From Eurosta solidaginis (taxonomy: Eukaryota; Arthropoda; Insecta; Diptera; Tephritidae): a stretch of DNA of 64,000 nucleotides. Position numbers and translations under genes: made by a program. The stretch is taken from assembly GCF_040869045.1 (NCBI RefSeq), contig NC_090323.1, positions 269,952,392-270,016,391 of the forward strand, in the 5' to 3' direction. The notes under the pieces are model-generated. The model had not been told where the DNA came from. It worked only from the letters and a program-made list of their open reading frames with translations, and searched no databases. Each line of letters starts with the position of its first letter. The stretch's first letter is position 1. This document shows positions 1-10,867 of this stretch, piece by piece.

Positions 1-511
1 ACAAAATGTGTGAAATCCTTTCTTCTGAGTTTCTCACATAATGAAATCGAAGTTTTGCTACGACCTATTCAATAAGCAGCTTATTAACAGAGACTAAAAG
101 CAAATAATAGTAGTAACTTTCTTTACTTTATTTTATATACCTACACCATTATTTTTTCTTTTACTTACTTTTAGCTTTTCCAATAGTAGCATCTTGTAAT
201 AAGGCTAAAAATCATATGTAGGTTTTAAACAAATTATAACTTAATTTCTATATTTAGCAGTCACCCCACTGCACTAATGTTTCAATATTTTTGATAGATA
301 TGACATTTGTTACTATGTTAAGCTTAACATAAAAAATGTCTTACCTTTTTCTTATATCTACACGGTCTCATACACATATTATGCATTCGTTAATTTATAC
401 TTCATAATGTTAAAGTTTTTTATTTTTTGTTTTTTGCTATTGTAACTTTGCTACATATGTAAATAGATAGGTATAAGAAAAATGCTCAATAAAAATGAAA
501 TGAAATGAAAA
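1..511 (+). mobile_element. Possible 3' end of a non-LTR retrotransposon
   Basis: This AT-rich stretch has no credible coding region. It ends in short direct repeats of AAATG (about 492-511) directly after a polyadenylation-like AATAAA, and the next bases are Ty3/Gypsy pol sequence on the opposite strand. A simple-repeat tail abutting another element is what a LINE 3' end inserted into an LTR element would look like. The rest of the LINE, and possibly the rest of the LTR element, would lie left of the window. No coding sequence confirms the family. Confidence 0.35.
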
Positions 512-1022
512 AATCTGGCTCAGAAGTTAAAGAAGGAAAATTTTTTAAAAGTTTTGTATATTGATTTTCAACTGAAAATAATTTAGGCAATGAAATATTG
601 CAAAACCCGGATATAGCATCTACAGATAAACTAGTTAGAGGATCTATTAATTTCTTATTCTTTATATCTATTAAAAGTCCATATTTTTCTAAGAAATCTG
701 CACCTATGATCGGTTTTGAAATATCTGCAATAAGGAATACAAATGGAAATTCTCGACGGAGTCCCAAATTAAGTGTTAATAATTTTTTTCCATAAGTCGA
801 AATCATGCTGCCATTAGCAGCCGTTAAAATAATATCTGAAGATTTTTTGTAAATTTTGAATTTAGATGAAGGAAGAACTGAAATCTCAGCACCACTATCT
901 ATTAAGAATTTTAGCTTGCTTTCTTTATCTAATACAAACAAGCGACGTGTAGAAAAATTCAAAATGCTGTTGTTAGTCGCTGCAACAACAGCGCTGTCTG
1001 ACCATTTTTCTGGAAAGCACAC
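486..1022 (-). pseudogene. pol: Truncated pol: retroviral-type aspartic protease
   Basis: The frame starts in overlap with the end of gag, as usual for frameshift-translated pol. It contains the protease active-site motif LIDSGAEISVLP (catalytic Asp codon at 897-899) and downstream the flap/second-half motif [12 protein letters not shown]. The same motifs occur in the protease of the element at 15856-20938. Homology stops around 512, and the last residues are read through the AAATG repeat of the neighbouring sequence. Reverse transcriptase, RNase H and integrase are missing, so it is a dead fragment. Confidence 0.75.
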
Positions 1023-1905
1023 TGTTCTTCACATTTACGAGCTTTACTGCCGAAACGGTAATGATACTTACATAACCAGTTTTGAGACTTTGATCTACCT
1101 CGCGACTGAGAATTCCTGCGAAAACTAAAATTCCGCCTTTTTGGACGTGACTGTCTGTCATTAATTTGTGTTTTAATCTCGTTAATATCTAATTGTAAAT
1201 GATTAAAACTTTCACATATTTTTGTTGTGGCTTTCGCTAAATTCTCTACAATTTTTCCCAATTCATCAATATTAATCGAAGATGTAACAACTCTATTTCT
1301 AACTGCACAAATTTCATTACCACTGGTTATCTCCCAAATTTTATCTGCCAGTTGCAAAAGATCATTAATATTATTTAAATTAGCACTAGTCAATGCAACA
1401 TAAAGATTTTTTGGAAGTTTACGTAACCAAAGATTTTTAAGGAAATTTGAATCGATAGTATTACCTGCTAGTTGGTCAAGGGTCCTATAATATTCAGAAG
1501 GTTTCCGATCACCTATCTCAGTATCTGATAAAATTTTATCCAATCTTCTCTGTTCGCTTAAGGAGTGCCTATCAATAAGAGTTTTCTTTAAATTGTCATA
1601 TTTTCCACTTTCAGGTGGATTTTGAATAACATCTAATACATTTGCAATAATGTCTTGTGGCAAGGCAGTTATTACAAACTCGTATTTAGTTATACCTTTT
1701 GAAGCAAATTGCGTCTCAGCATGTACGAACCATCTTCTGGACAGTTCGACCAAAATTGCGGTAATTTTACCGAAGTGGCACAAATTTCATTCCTATCGCA
1801 AGGATTGCGTATATTTTCTGACGAGAACTCACATGGATCCTCTATATCTATAAGAGACCTGTTTCGTCTATCTCCCGCGCCCGTTTCACGCGGAGAATGA
1901 AACAT
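959..1905 (-). pseudogene. gag: gag of copy A (capsid plus CHCC zinc knuckle), frameshifted
   Basis: The likely start is the ATG at 1903-1905 (MFHSPRETG...). This N-terminal frame reaches the VKLPQFW motif, then needs a frameshift near 1735 to continue into HAETQF and the capsid. The capsid holds the conserved block IGDRKPSEYYRTL and LWLRKLP. A basic Ser/Arg-rich stretch precedes the zinc knuckle CKYHYRFGSKARKCEEQC (about 1010-1065). This CxxH..FGxxAxxCxxxC form is typical of CsRn1-like elements rather than the retroviral CCHC knuckle. The C-terminus overlaps pol in another frame. Confidence 0.75.
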
Positions 1906-2011
1906 TTTGAAAAAGGTTAACAAAAAATAAAAATAAAAAATTAACAATCCTATAGACTTCTATAAATATATTATAAAATTAAAATCAAATTATATACAGC
2001 ATCGCCAAATT

Positions 2012-2250
2012 TTATGAATATATTATGGATATTCAATTCATCTATATTTGTTCAATAAGTTTTATAATTAAATAATCACGATATATTTATTAATAATTAT
2101 ATTCGTTCAATAATCAATTCAAAAGCAATATAAAAATTTTCACATCAAAAAATAACATGAAATATAAAAACTTGAAACTCGATTTTTAACGAAAAATTAA
2201 AGTTTTAACAATAACAAGTATTTCATAACAACGTGTAGTAAATCCCTACA
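2012..2250 (-). repeat. Probable 5' LTR of copy A
   Basis: Read on the minus strand the block starts TGTAGGGATTTACTAC, which aligns with the start of the LTR at 15856 (TGTAACGGGCTTTACTCAC). It ends just before TTTGGCGATGC, which sits where a primer-binding site should be (about 1999-2012). It then leads into gag about 100 bp further on. The partner LTR is absent, so the borders rest on similarity and position only. Confidence 0.5.
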
Positions 2251-3574
2251 CATAGCACGCATTCTGGAGCTCATTATCAGGATATAGTAAGGAACTTTGG
2301 AAGGCCTAACTGAGGCGTAAATGAACTGTCACATTTTGTATGAAAAATAATTTTACACAATTTTTATAAATTTAAGCGCACATTTTATCGTGTAAACTCA
2401 AAGAAATGCAACCTTGCAGACATAAAAACCGTTATTTTCATCAAATACCTCCAACATCAGCAAGTCATTTACAAGAATATCTTTGTAAAGACGTTTTAGT
2501 TTTGATTTTTCATTTAACCTTGGCATTTTTTAAACAGCTGATCGACAAATGAGTTTATCAAGAATATTACTACATAGGTGCGTTCATATGACACTGTGTG
2601 TAAACGGATATAACAGATATAATACGGATATATACCGGAACGGCATAAAACTCAATTGACAGTAAGAGTTTAATTTGAGTTTATTAATATTTACATGTCC
2701 AAATGCGAATTGCCGATAGGTCATCACTTCACATAAAAGTCAACCGCATATTTACAATATTTTCCATTAGCAGTTCCATTATGGCGAGTAATTTTCATTT
2801 CCATTCAATTACAATCGAATATTCAATCATTTCAATTATTGTTGTACACGACTCGCTCATTTGCTTTTTGTTTTGTTTTTGTTTTTAGTTTTTTTATTTT
2901 GTGTCGCTCAAAGGCACATCAAAGCTTCACTCAGTCTTATTGCACTTACGACAATGACATTTGGCGCCACTCTTTGCTCCATCCACCTGACGCGCTCCTC
3001 CATGTTGCCTACTGTCAGCTCAGTTCAGCTCAAAGTGCAATGCAGCAAATTGCAGTGGAAAATCTGAAGCGCCATTATAAAATCAGACAGTAAACGGCAG
3101 GTGAGACGGGGCTGCGACGAGGTTGCAAAATGTGCGACGGCGATTACGACGACAAAAATGCTTTTTACTGCAGCGAAACCGAAAGCGGGTCAGTGCTGAG
3201 AGCCAAGGTCGGGCCTTGCAATGAAACTAGGACTGGGGCAATTGCACTTGTTTATGTATGTCTCAATAATGTATGTATTAATGTATATATTTTTATGCTT
3301 GACATACTTATGCACGACAAATTACGTTTCATTTGTTTACGTTTACATAACTACTACGAGTGCATAAATACATATTTGTCCATATCTATGTAGATAAGCT
3401 TTGAATATTCATAAAAAAACTTATGAGTATATGGCATAGCAAAACTTTGCAATTTGCAGTGATTAATTTTTTTTTTTAATTTTTGTTTACTGACTTTACA
3501 AAAAAAATATTTCTTTTTGTGAACAATTTCGAATTGTAAAGGCTTCAAGTAACATTTTTTCGATTACAAATACT
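2251..3574. other. Non-coding stretch, no recognisable feature
   Basis: AT-rich DNA with no ORF that resembles a known protein. The longest frames (about 3130-3393) have no recognisable domain and run into low-complexity sequence. No inverted or tandem repeat stood out. Confidence 0.4.
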
Positions 3575-4350
3575 CATAACTACCAGGGGGCGGGGCCAGT
3601 ACTGCTATGTGATTGATGAGGTAACAGCATTAAATAATTTGTCAATGGTGATTATTAGTGTACAAGCGAACACAAATTTTTTAGCCGATATGAGTCGCAT
3701 ATTTCGCTTTTTTGCTTAAGGTCGGCCGAATCCAAGCTTTCAAAAAAAAAATTTATATAAGAATATAGAACTAAGGCCCACTCTCTTTTAAAATACTCAT
3801 TAACACCTTTCGTTTGATGCCCATATTGTACAAACAAATTCTAGGGTCACCCCTGGTCCACCTTTATGGCGATATATCGAAACGGCGTCCACCTATGGAA
3901 CTAAGGATTACTCCCTTTTAAAATACTCATTAATACCTTTATTCTGATACCCATATTGTACTAATAAATTCTAGGGTCACCCCTGGTCCACCTTTATGGC
4001 GATATCTCGAAACGGCGTCCACCTATGGAACTAAGGATTACTCCCTTTTAAAATACTCATTAACACCTTTCGTTTGATACCCATATCGTACAAACGCATT
4101 CTAGAGTCAACCCTGATCCACCTTTATGGCTATATCCCTAAATGGCGTCCACCTATAGTACTATGGCCGACTCCCTCATAAAATACTCTTTAATACCTTT
4201 CATTTGATACACATGTCATACAAACACATTCCAGGGTTTCCCTCGGTTCATTTTCCTACATGGTTATTTTCCCTTACTTTGTCTCCACAGCTCTCAACTG
4301 AGTATGTAATGTTCGGTTACACCCGAACTTAACCTTCCTTACTTGTTTAC
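3575..4350 (+). repeat. Fragment of a large interspersed repeat with a 130-bp minisatellite
   Basis: Three to four tandem units lie here. The marker CCACCTTTATGG falls at 3858, 3988 and 4118, giving a 130-bp period. The block ends in GTTCGGTTACACCCGAACTT followed by CTTACTTGTTT. The same array and same terminus occur at the right end of the long repeat at 57740-59575, and a minus-strand piece lies at 15235-15795. No coding potential is seen. The internal tandem repeats and lack of genes fit a non-autonomous element, possibly of the DINE/Helentron kind, but the family is not established. Confidence 0.75.
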
Positions 4351-4369
4351 GCTTAATTGCCACAGCGAC

Positions 4370-5470
4370 CAATATTGCTGCAGCACAATTGTTGTCCGTA
4401 TTCATCGCTGTCTGAAAGAGAACTAATGTTCGGCCAAAAGTTCGTATGGTGTATGGCCAAAGCTACGAACAAGATTGCGGAATGTTCGCGGAAATGTTCG
4501 TGTCGTGTATTTGGCGCTTAAGGCTTTGTGGAGTGTTATCGATATGATGGTCCTTTGCCGGTACGCTTCGGTACAGCTCCATTTAGGTGCTAGTCCGACC
4601 ATCTCGGGAACGATTTATATGGCCGCATTAAACCTTCAGGTCATCCCTCTTCAAAGAAACTGATGCATGCGCCTTACAATCTCCTCGAAGCCGTATTTGA
4701 ATAGCTCTACAGGCAATCCATCAGCGTCTGCGGCCTTCTTGTTTTTCAGTCTGATTATTGCTATTCTGATTCGTCATAATCGCGTGGAGGGAAATTTATT
4801 TAATCATTATCGATTGCAGGATCGGGTTCGACATAACTTTGCGGTAAATCGCTGTCTTCATTTAAGAGAGCAGAGAAGGGTTCCTTCCATAATCTAAGTA
4901 CTCTGTGGACATCGGTTACAAGGTCACCGTTTCCATTCTTACAAGAGTTTGCCCCGGCCTTAAAACCTTCCGTCTGTCGCCGAACTTTTTGGTAAACTTT
5001 TTAGGCGTTATTTCTGGTGGCTAGCACCTCAAGCTCCTCGCATTCACGCTTTTCTGGCTCTGCTTTTTTCATCCTGAAAAGGCGTCTCGCTTCCCTTTTT
5101 AACTCGCGATAGCGTTCAGACACACCTCTTGTTGCGCTTGCTTTTAACGTAGCCCTGTAGGCGGTGTCATTTCTCTCGGTTGCAACGCGGCATTCTTCAT
5201 CATACCAGTCATTTTTCCGTGGTCGCCGGTAACCAATTTTTTCCTCGGCGGCAGTATGAAGTGCTCTGGAGATATGCTCCCACTGCTCCTGTATTCCATG
5301 GGGTTGAGTTGTGCTCTCGGAGAGCAGGTGTTAGAGTCAAGTTGCGAAATAATTGCCACTCTGTTGCGGTTGCAGCCTTTCGACTTTTAGCCACGCAGAT
5401 GCGGGCGCGTATTTTGAGATAATGTCCGCTATTACCGATAAAAGGCCGACTAAGATTTTTCAAAAAGCCG
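4370..5470 (-). pseudogene. RTE-like LINE remnant (endonuclease-RT linker region)
   Basis: Minus-strand translation gives, across several frames, a basic helix (SERYRELKREARRLFRMKKA) and then NGDLVTDVHRVLRLWKEPF with SALLNED. This is the linker found between endonuclease and reverse transcriptase in RTE-type LINEs. Stops and frameshifts break it throughout. Catalytic RT motifs are not visible. It may belong to the same family as the element at 32735-34840. Confidence 0.55.
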
Positions 5471-5825
5471 GAAAATATTTCTTTCCAGTTACCTCATTTG
5501 TGTCAAGTCCTGTGTGAGCTCAAGTTATCTTAAAAAAATTAGCTTCCAGACGTACACCTGTATGTATACACATCGAACCCCTGCTATCAACGTTGAAATA
5601 GTTCTCTCGGTTATCCGATCTCTTAAAAAATAAACACAAGGAATGATATGCCTACAGTAATACACTCGGAGTGGCTGCCAAGCGGTGACCTCGCTTAGAT
5701 AATTTTTTTTTAACACCACAACACGGCGGCAGCCAAACACAACCTGAATTGTAACACAAAATTTAAATTAAAGTCAGATTCAAATTTTAAAATGTAGGAA
5801 ACTTGCTGATCTTAACACTTATAAA

Positions 5826-6222
5826 GCCCCCAGCGGGTTAGGGGTCTTTGAATATACCCGCGGCAGGTATGCCTGTCGTAAGAGACGACTTAAATACCAA
5901 ATTGATTCAAGGTGTTGCCAGCGCAAAGTATAGATTCTCCAAGCCAGTTGTCAACTTCACATACCCGTGGCAGAACCTGTTGCTTTAACAGCCGCGACCC
6001 TGGTGACCCCAATTTCCTCATGGATCTAAGGGGTGGGAATGCGGCATGGTCTTGAAGGTTTCTTGTGGTCATACTACATAGTTCCCGAGATGGTCGGGCA
6101 GGTGCCTGAATGGTGCCTGTTACCGGAACGTAACGGATCTTCATCTGGAAAAAGACCATCAACATCGCTAACACTCCACAAGGTATTCGGGGAATGTCCT
6201 TATCGCTACACCAACAACAACA
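5826..6222 (+). mobile_element. Complete 397-bp short retroposon with 11-bp target-site duplication
   Basis: The insertion is bounded by perfect direct repeats of ACACTTATAAA at 5815-5825 and 6223-6233. It starts GCCCCCAGCGGGTTAGGGG and ends in a (CAA)n tail, the signature of target-primed retroposition by a LINE machinery. It has no ORF of its own. No clear pol III A and B boxes were seen, so it may be a short internally deleted LINE rather than a classical SINE. A divergent relative lies at about 27826-28070. Confidence 0.8.
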
Positions 6223-6233
6223 ACACTTATAAA

Positions 6234-6429
6234 ATTGTTCCACCGAAATCGAGTCGTATTCGAATTTTTAGGCCAAACTGTTTGTTAACCAACGTCGAAC
6301 AGAATATTCGGTCGGACAATACTAAATATATAGTGACTATAGTAACCTGTAGACTTCTCTCTGCCAAAAAAGGTGAAAAGTTAGCCTTGCTCCTCTTGTT
6401 TATTCTCTATCGCATTCTCCTCTACTTAA
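6234..6429. other. Non-coding spacer
   Basis: Short AT-rich spacer between the retroposon and the hexamer-rich tract. Nothing recognisable was found. Confidence 0.3.
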
Positions 6430-6720
6430 TCTTCTATTGTTCTTCTTGTTCATCCGTTATTCCATTGATCTTCCTCCCACTCCCGAACTTATTGGCAATC
6501 CCGCTCCCAGTCCCAGCGCTACTCAAATTCCCACTTCCACTCCAACTTTCACTCGCCCACCCATTTCTGCTCCAGAACCCTCTCCTACTCCCACGAACAC
6601 TCCAGTTCCAGTTACGGCTCCCATTTCGACTAATAGTCGCACTCCTGGCACCACTCCCTCATCCACTCCTTCGACCTTTCTCATATCAATTTCCCCATAT
6701 ATATGGAATCTCTATAGCAA
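6430..6720. repeat. Degenerate pyrimidine-rich hexamer repeat
   Basis: The tract is built from diverged six-base units of the form CNCTCC or CAGTCC. Because the period is a multiple of three, one frame is open and reads as a Pro/Thr/Ser-rich dipeptide-like run (6437-6727). It has no domain and the openness is explained by the repeat, so I do not call it a gene. Confidence 0.6.
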
Positions 6721-6859
6721 TTATTGAATACCTGCTTCACCTGACCGACCTATTTCAACATCCATCCATTTTATATGTAAGCCATAGAAAGATAATTAAA
6801 ACTATCACCTTCCCGGTAATATTCCTCTCTGCGATATATCTAGTCTTCCACTAAACTGA

Positions 6860-7250
6860 GGCATTGTCATTTGCATTTTCTTGGCTCACCCCCTCCTTCT
6901 CCACATTTTCGATTCTGGACCTTCCTTCGTATCTGTCCCCTTTCACTTTCTCAATTTTTCTCTCATTTAATCCAACTTTCTTGCCTTTCCCTCAACCTCC
7001 CTCTATTTTTTTTCTCTTGCTTGGTCTCCTCCCTATCTTCCCCCCGAACTTTCTTCATTTTGTCCCCTATTTTCTATTCCCACTTTTTTCCCTCGCTCAA
7101 TGTATATTTTCCTTTCTTTCCCCTTCTCCGTTTCCCCCTCTCCAATTCCCGCTCCTCTCTCTTATTTTATCTTATTCTGCCTATGGCTTTTCGTGAAGCT
7201 CTCTCTTTCCCTCTTGCTCTTCTTCTTAACCGCCGCCCCTGGTGGTCCGA
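6860..7250. repeat. Long polypyrimidine tract
   Basis: About 390 bp in which the plus strand is dominated by C and T. Similar tracts occur at 12740-13060 and 31490-31880. Open frames here are low-complexity Ser/Phe/Leu/Pro runs and not credible proteins. Confidence 0.65.
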
Positions 7251-9002
7251 TCTTGAGTTATAAAGCTAAAACGAACCATCCCATCGAACACATACACTAA
7301 TTTCTTCAAAATCAGCCAAGTCGTTCAGCACAAGTTCAGACGCCAACACACGTACAGAAGAAATACAGATATAAAGAGGATTTTTGTTTTGTTTATTTTG
7401 TCAAATTTGGTTTTGGGACTAACTTTAGATGCATGACTGAAGATGGCACAACGCCATCAATTTCTCCCCAGACAAAATTTGACAAGCAAAAACGGAAAAT
7501 CGTTCCAATATACTTTCATCAATTAAGCATATAACATGATATATGTATAAGGCTATTGATATTTTTTTTGCATTTGCAATATCAACTCCGTTTTATTTAC
7601 TTATAGTTTGATAAAATAAAGAGATATTCTGTGGTGCTGCTGAATTCGCCCACTGCGTTGCAATCTGTCAATCACAAGTTATATGAAAAATGAAATAATT
7701 GAGTCTAAGAAAATATTTTATATCCAGTAGAAATGTATATATGTATGTAAGGCATATATACCGGTTGTTATAATCAAAGCTCACAAGACGTTTGAGTGAC
7801 AGCGCATCTGCGTTGCATTACACGCTCGTCTGCCAATCTAAGTTTGTAAAGTTTTCATAAGCCCATGCACAACATGTGTCATCAGTCGGCGACGTCGACG
7901 TTTTTCGTTAAGTTAAATGGATGTTTGCATTTTCTTTTGGCTTCTTTTTTCTTGCGCAAGACTTTTTTAGTTAAGCCTGCAATGCCCTCATTGGTTCGTT
8001 GTAGTTGTAGTGGTGGAACTTAGGAAATGAAATGAAAATCTCTGTGATTATCTCAAAAATATTTTCAATCGAACAAGTCATGGTTCAACTATATGGTTCG
8101 CAAAGGGTGTTGCAAATTGAGTTTCTACTCTCATTTTTTTTCTAATTTCATGGTCTCAAAATAAATCCAGAGCTATGTTTAATTCTTGACTCTCTATTCA
8201 ATCAAATTTGTTGACAAAGAAAAGAAAATAAGCTTTGCCAAATTGAATTTAGCTTTCAAGGCACTGCAGGTCATGGCTAATATTGTTGTTGCATGCGAGC
8301 CTATTTTCAACGTTTTTTTTTTACTAAAATAAGCAGAACAATAAGCTAAAATATCGCGGCCCTACACTTTCATAACCCAATACGAAGCATATCTTTTATG
8401 CGCGCGAGAGCAATGTTAGATGTGCTAAACACGCGAGTACAAATCCAAGCGTAAAAGTGTTACAGGGCCAAACAGGCCTACTTGTGAGCCTTCACCTCAA
8501 AACCAGCGCGTACTCATTTACTATTACTTACCGATGTTCTTTGGGCGCAACTGTGTTGCTTCGTACAGACAAAGAGACACACACTCAAACACACCCACAC
8601 GCCCACACGCTTTTAAATGTAAAACACGGACGACGAGCATTGCAAAGGCCTGTCGTATTGGTGGGTATCAGGTGCAATTGCACCTGTCGTTCAATACATA
8701 CATATATATGACGGCAGGGTAGGGGGCTCATTCTTGTAATAGTTAGTAGCTGGAATATGGTGTCTGGCTTTCAACGCTCAGGGCGCCAATAAACTAGGTT
8801 ATACTATAAATTAAAAATGGTGCCGTGTCCTAGTTTCTTGGTAAACTGCGCATTTACGATCGCGTATATACCAGTTCATATGCACCTAAGCCAAATGTTC
8901 GTTTATATACTCACCCGCTGTACTTGTTTCCAGTTAAACCAGCACTCACGAACAACTTTCAGGTCAGTTAGTACAACTTTGTGATACACCTTGTGAAATA
9001 TT
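7251..9002. other. Non-coding stretch
   Basis: No coding region or border-defined element was recognised. A CA-rich simple-sequence patch lies near 8575-8612. Confidence 0.35.
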
Positions 9003-9410
9003 AGCCGTGTTTTTTAACACGCGCGTATACGTTTCGTTTGCGCGTGTAAAAAAACGCGTAACTTCGCTTAGATAATGCTTAGGAGACCCATCTAGCGGCT
9101 GTGGTTAAACAACTAGCTACAGCAACAGGGTGTAGCGAAAAGCGGAGACGCGACGCTCTGATGGCCATAGGGTATAACATATAGCTGAATCAGTTGCGAT
9201 GAATTGTGGACACACATAGAATACATAGAATTAGTGTAGAGGGTGAAACAAAGACACATATTTCAGTTACATCTGAGTATAATGCGTATTGAAATTTAGT
9301 AGAACAAAATTTATGCGCAGCAATTTCAGATGTGTATTTGTAGTTTGTCCCTTAGCAGTCAATATAAAGTTTAAGCGTAAACGGATATACGCGTGTTAAA
9401 AAACACGGCT
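9003..9410. mobile_element. 408-bp MITE with terminal inverted repeats
   Basis: The left end AGCCGTGTTTTTTAACACGC is matched by the complement of the right end (AGCCGTGTTTTTTAACACGC), with weaker similarity continuing through TATA.CGTTT. It is flanked by ATT on both sides (9000-9002, 9411-9413). A TA duplication with a two-base shift is also possible. There is no coding capacity. The superfamily cannot be assigned from ends alone. Confidence 0.75.
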
Positions 9411-9469
9411 ATTGTTTGTAGACAACCATAGCTTTGCGCTGTATTCGATAATTATTCGATTATAAATCT

Positions 9470-9940
9470 AAAATTAAAAAAAAAAATAAACCAATCTAAA
9501 AATTGCTGATGTTCGATAAGATATCGATAACTCTTCGATAAATTTTAGATAATGTATAGATAACCTTTTGGTAACATATAAATAACTTTTCGATAGAAAG
9601 TCAATATACTTTCTAGAAGCAATCAATCTCTTTTTGATAACAAATTGATAACTCGTCCATGCTCGTCGAAAGCATGCCTTTAACAAACAATTAACAATTC
9701 AATAAGAAATGGACAACAAGCCCATCACCTGTCGATAACAAACCGGCCGCTGAGCGATAAAAAATCGTTAACACTTCGATAACAAATTGATAACACGGCG
9801 TCCGGTTTCGATTCCGGCTTTGGGTTTGTCTTCGGGTTTGTCTTCGGGTTTGGCTTATAATATTTCCTTTCCTCTCCGCTACTTTTCTTTTTTCCTCTCG
9901 TTTCCCCTCGTTTTTCTTTTTCAGTTATCGTTTATTTTGG
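9470..9940 (-). repeat. TTATCGA-rich degenerate repeat, minus orientation
   Basis: The block is made of diverged short units around TTATCGAAAAGTTATCGA (read on the minus strand), plus a CCGAAGACAAACCC-type stretch at 9785-9860. It matches, in inverted orientation, the block at about 11860-12185 on the other side of the foldback element. Confidence 0.65.
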
Positions 9941-10139
9941 ATTCCTGAAACACACGCTACATATCTTTGTACATATCTTTGTATTTTATTAAACGGTTTT
10001 ATTTAGCTTGAGTTGACAGGCTGCACGGCCGCATGCACGGCCGTTGTGAACGAATCTTGTAATTGAAATTTAAGTAACTTCCCGATAAGCTACAAGCTTG
10101 AAACTTGGAATATAGTTCAGAACCCGATGACAATGCAAT

Positions 10140-10620
10140 AATAAGAAAAAAATCGCCGCTAGGTGGCGCAAGGATCGAGATATTCGCAAAATTCGCATTT
10201 GTGGTCCGATTTGGCTCATATTTGGAACACATAATGCATGCAAGAATAGAAATAGACTTATGAAAAAAATCGCCGCTAGGTGGCGCAAGGATCGAGATAT
10301 TCGCAAAATTCGCATTTGTGGTCCGATTTGGCTCATATTTGGAACACATAATACATGCAAGAATAGAAATCGACCTGTGAAAAAAATCGCCGCTAGGTGG
10401 CGCATGGATCGAGATATTCGCAAAATTCGCATTTGTGGTCCGATTTGGCTCATATTTGGAACACATAATACATACAAAAATAGAAAGCGACCTATCAAAA
10501 AAAAATCGCCGCTAGGTGGCGCAAGGATCGAGATATTCACAAAAATCGTATTTGTGGTCCGATTTGATTTGGTCCATATTTGGAACACATAATACATACA
10601 TGAATAGAAAGCGACCTATG
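10140..10620 (+). repeat. 117-bp minisatellite, four units
   Basis: The core CGCCGCTAGGTGGCGC begins at 10154, 10271, 10388 and 10507, giving spacings of 117, 117 and 119 bp. The rest of the unit (GATCGAGATATTCGCAAAAT, GTGGTCCGATTTGG, CATATTTGGAACACATAAT) is also conserved. The core agrees with the CTCF consensus form CCRCNAGGNGGCRS as I know it. Confidence 0.9.
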
Positions 10621-10867
10621 ATGCCCGATTTGGCTCATATCTGGAACAAATATTGCATACAGTCCAGTAGAAGTGACATCAAAATATTTTGGAGTTGAAG
10701 GAGAGACAAGCATACGTGGCGCAGAGTCGAGTAAAGTCTTTGGAAGGATTATGTATTTAGGACTTAGATTGTAACAAATTGTCAGGAAAGAGTCCTTGTA
10801 ATAATGAGTCACTAAATGAAATAAATAGAATGAGAAATAATAGGCAATTAAATAAAGACTAAAAACT

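Larger units (their letters stand above)
512..2250 (-). mobile_element. 5' portion of a CsRn1-type Ty3/Gypsy retrotransposon (copy A)
   Basis: On the minus strand the order is a probable LTR (2250 to about 2012), a short leader, gag, then the protease and the start of pol. Pol breaks off near 512, just before reverse transcriptase. Gag carries the Cys-His-Cys-Cys knuckle used by the CsRn1 clade, and its capsid region is related to the complete element at 15856-20938. Both reading frames carry damage. Either the element was truncated or its remainder lies beyond the left edge, behind the possible LINE insertion at 1-511. Confidence 0.75.

Noticed and set aside
6033..6854. 273-codon plus-strand frame
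   Set aside because: It runs from inside the 5826-6222 retroposon into a hexamer-rich pyrimidine tract. The openness is explained by repeat periodicity and composition.
9999..10597. Two long minus-strand frames with 39-residue repeats
   Set aside because: They translate the 117-bp minisatellite, whose length is a multiple of three. Two frames are open at once, and the second copy at 60733 does not preserve them.
10140..10620. CRISPR-like array appearance of regularly spaced repeats
   Set aside because: The whole 117-bp unit is conserved, without unique spacers. This is eukaryotic DNA and a minisatellite.
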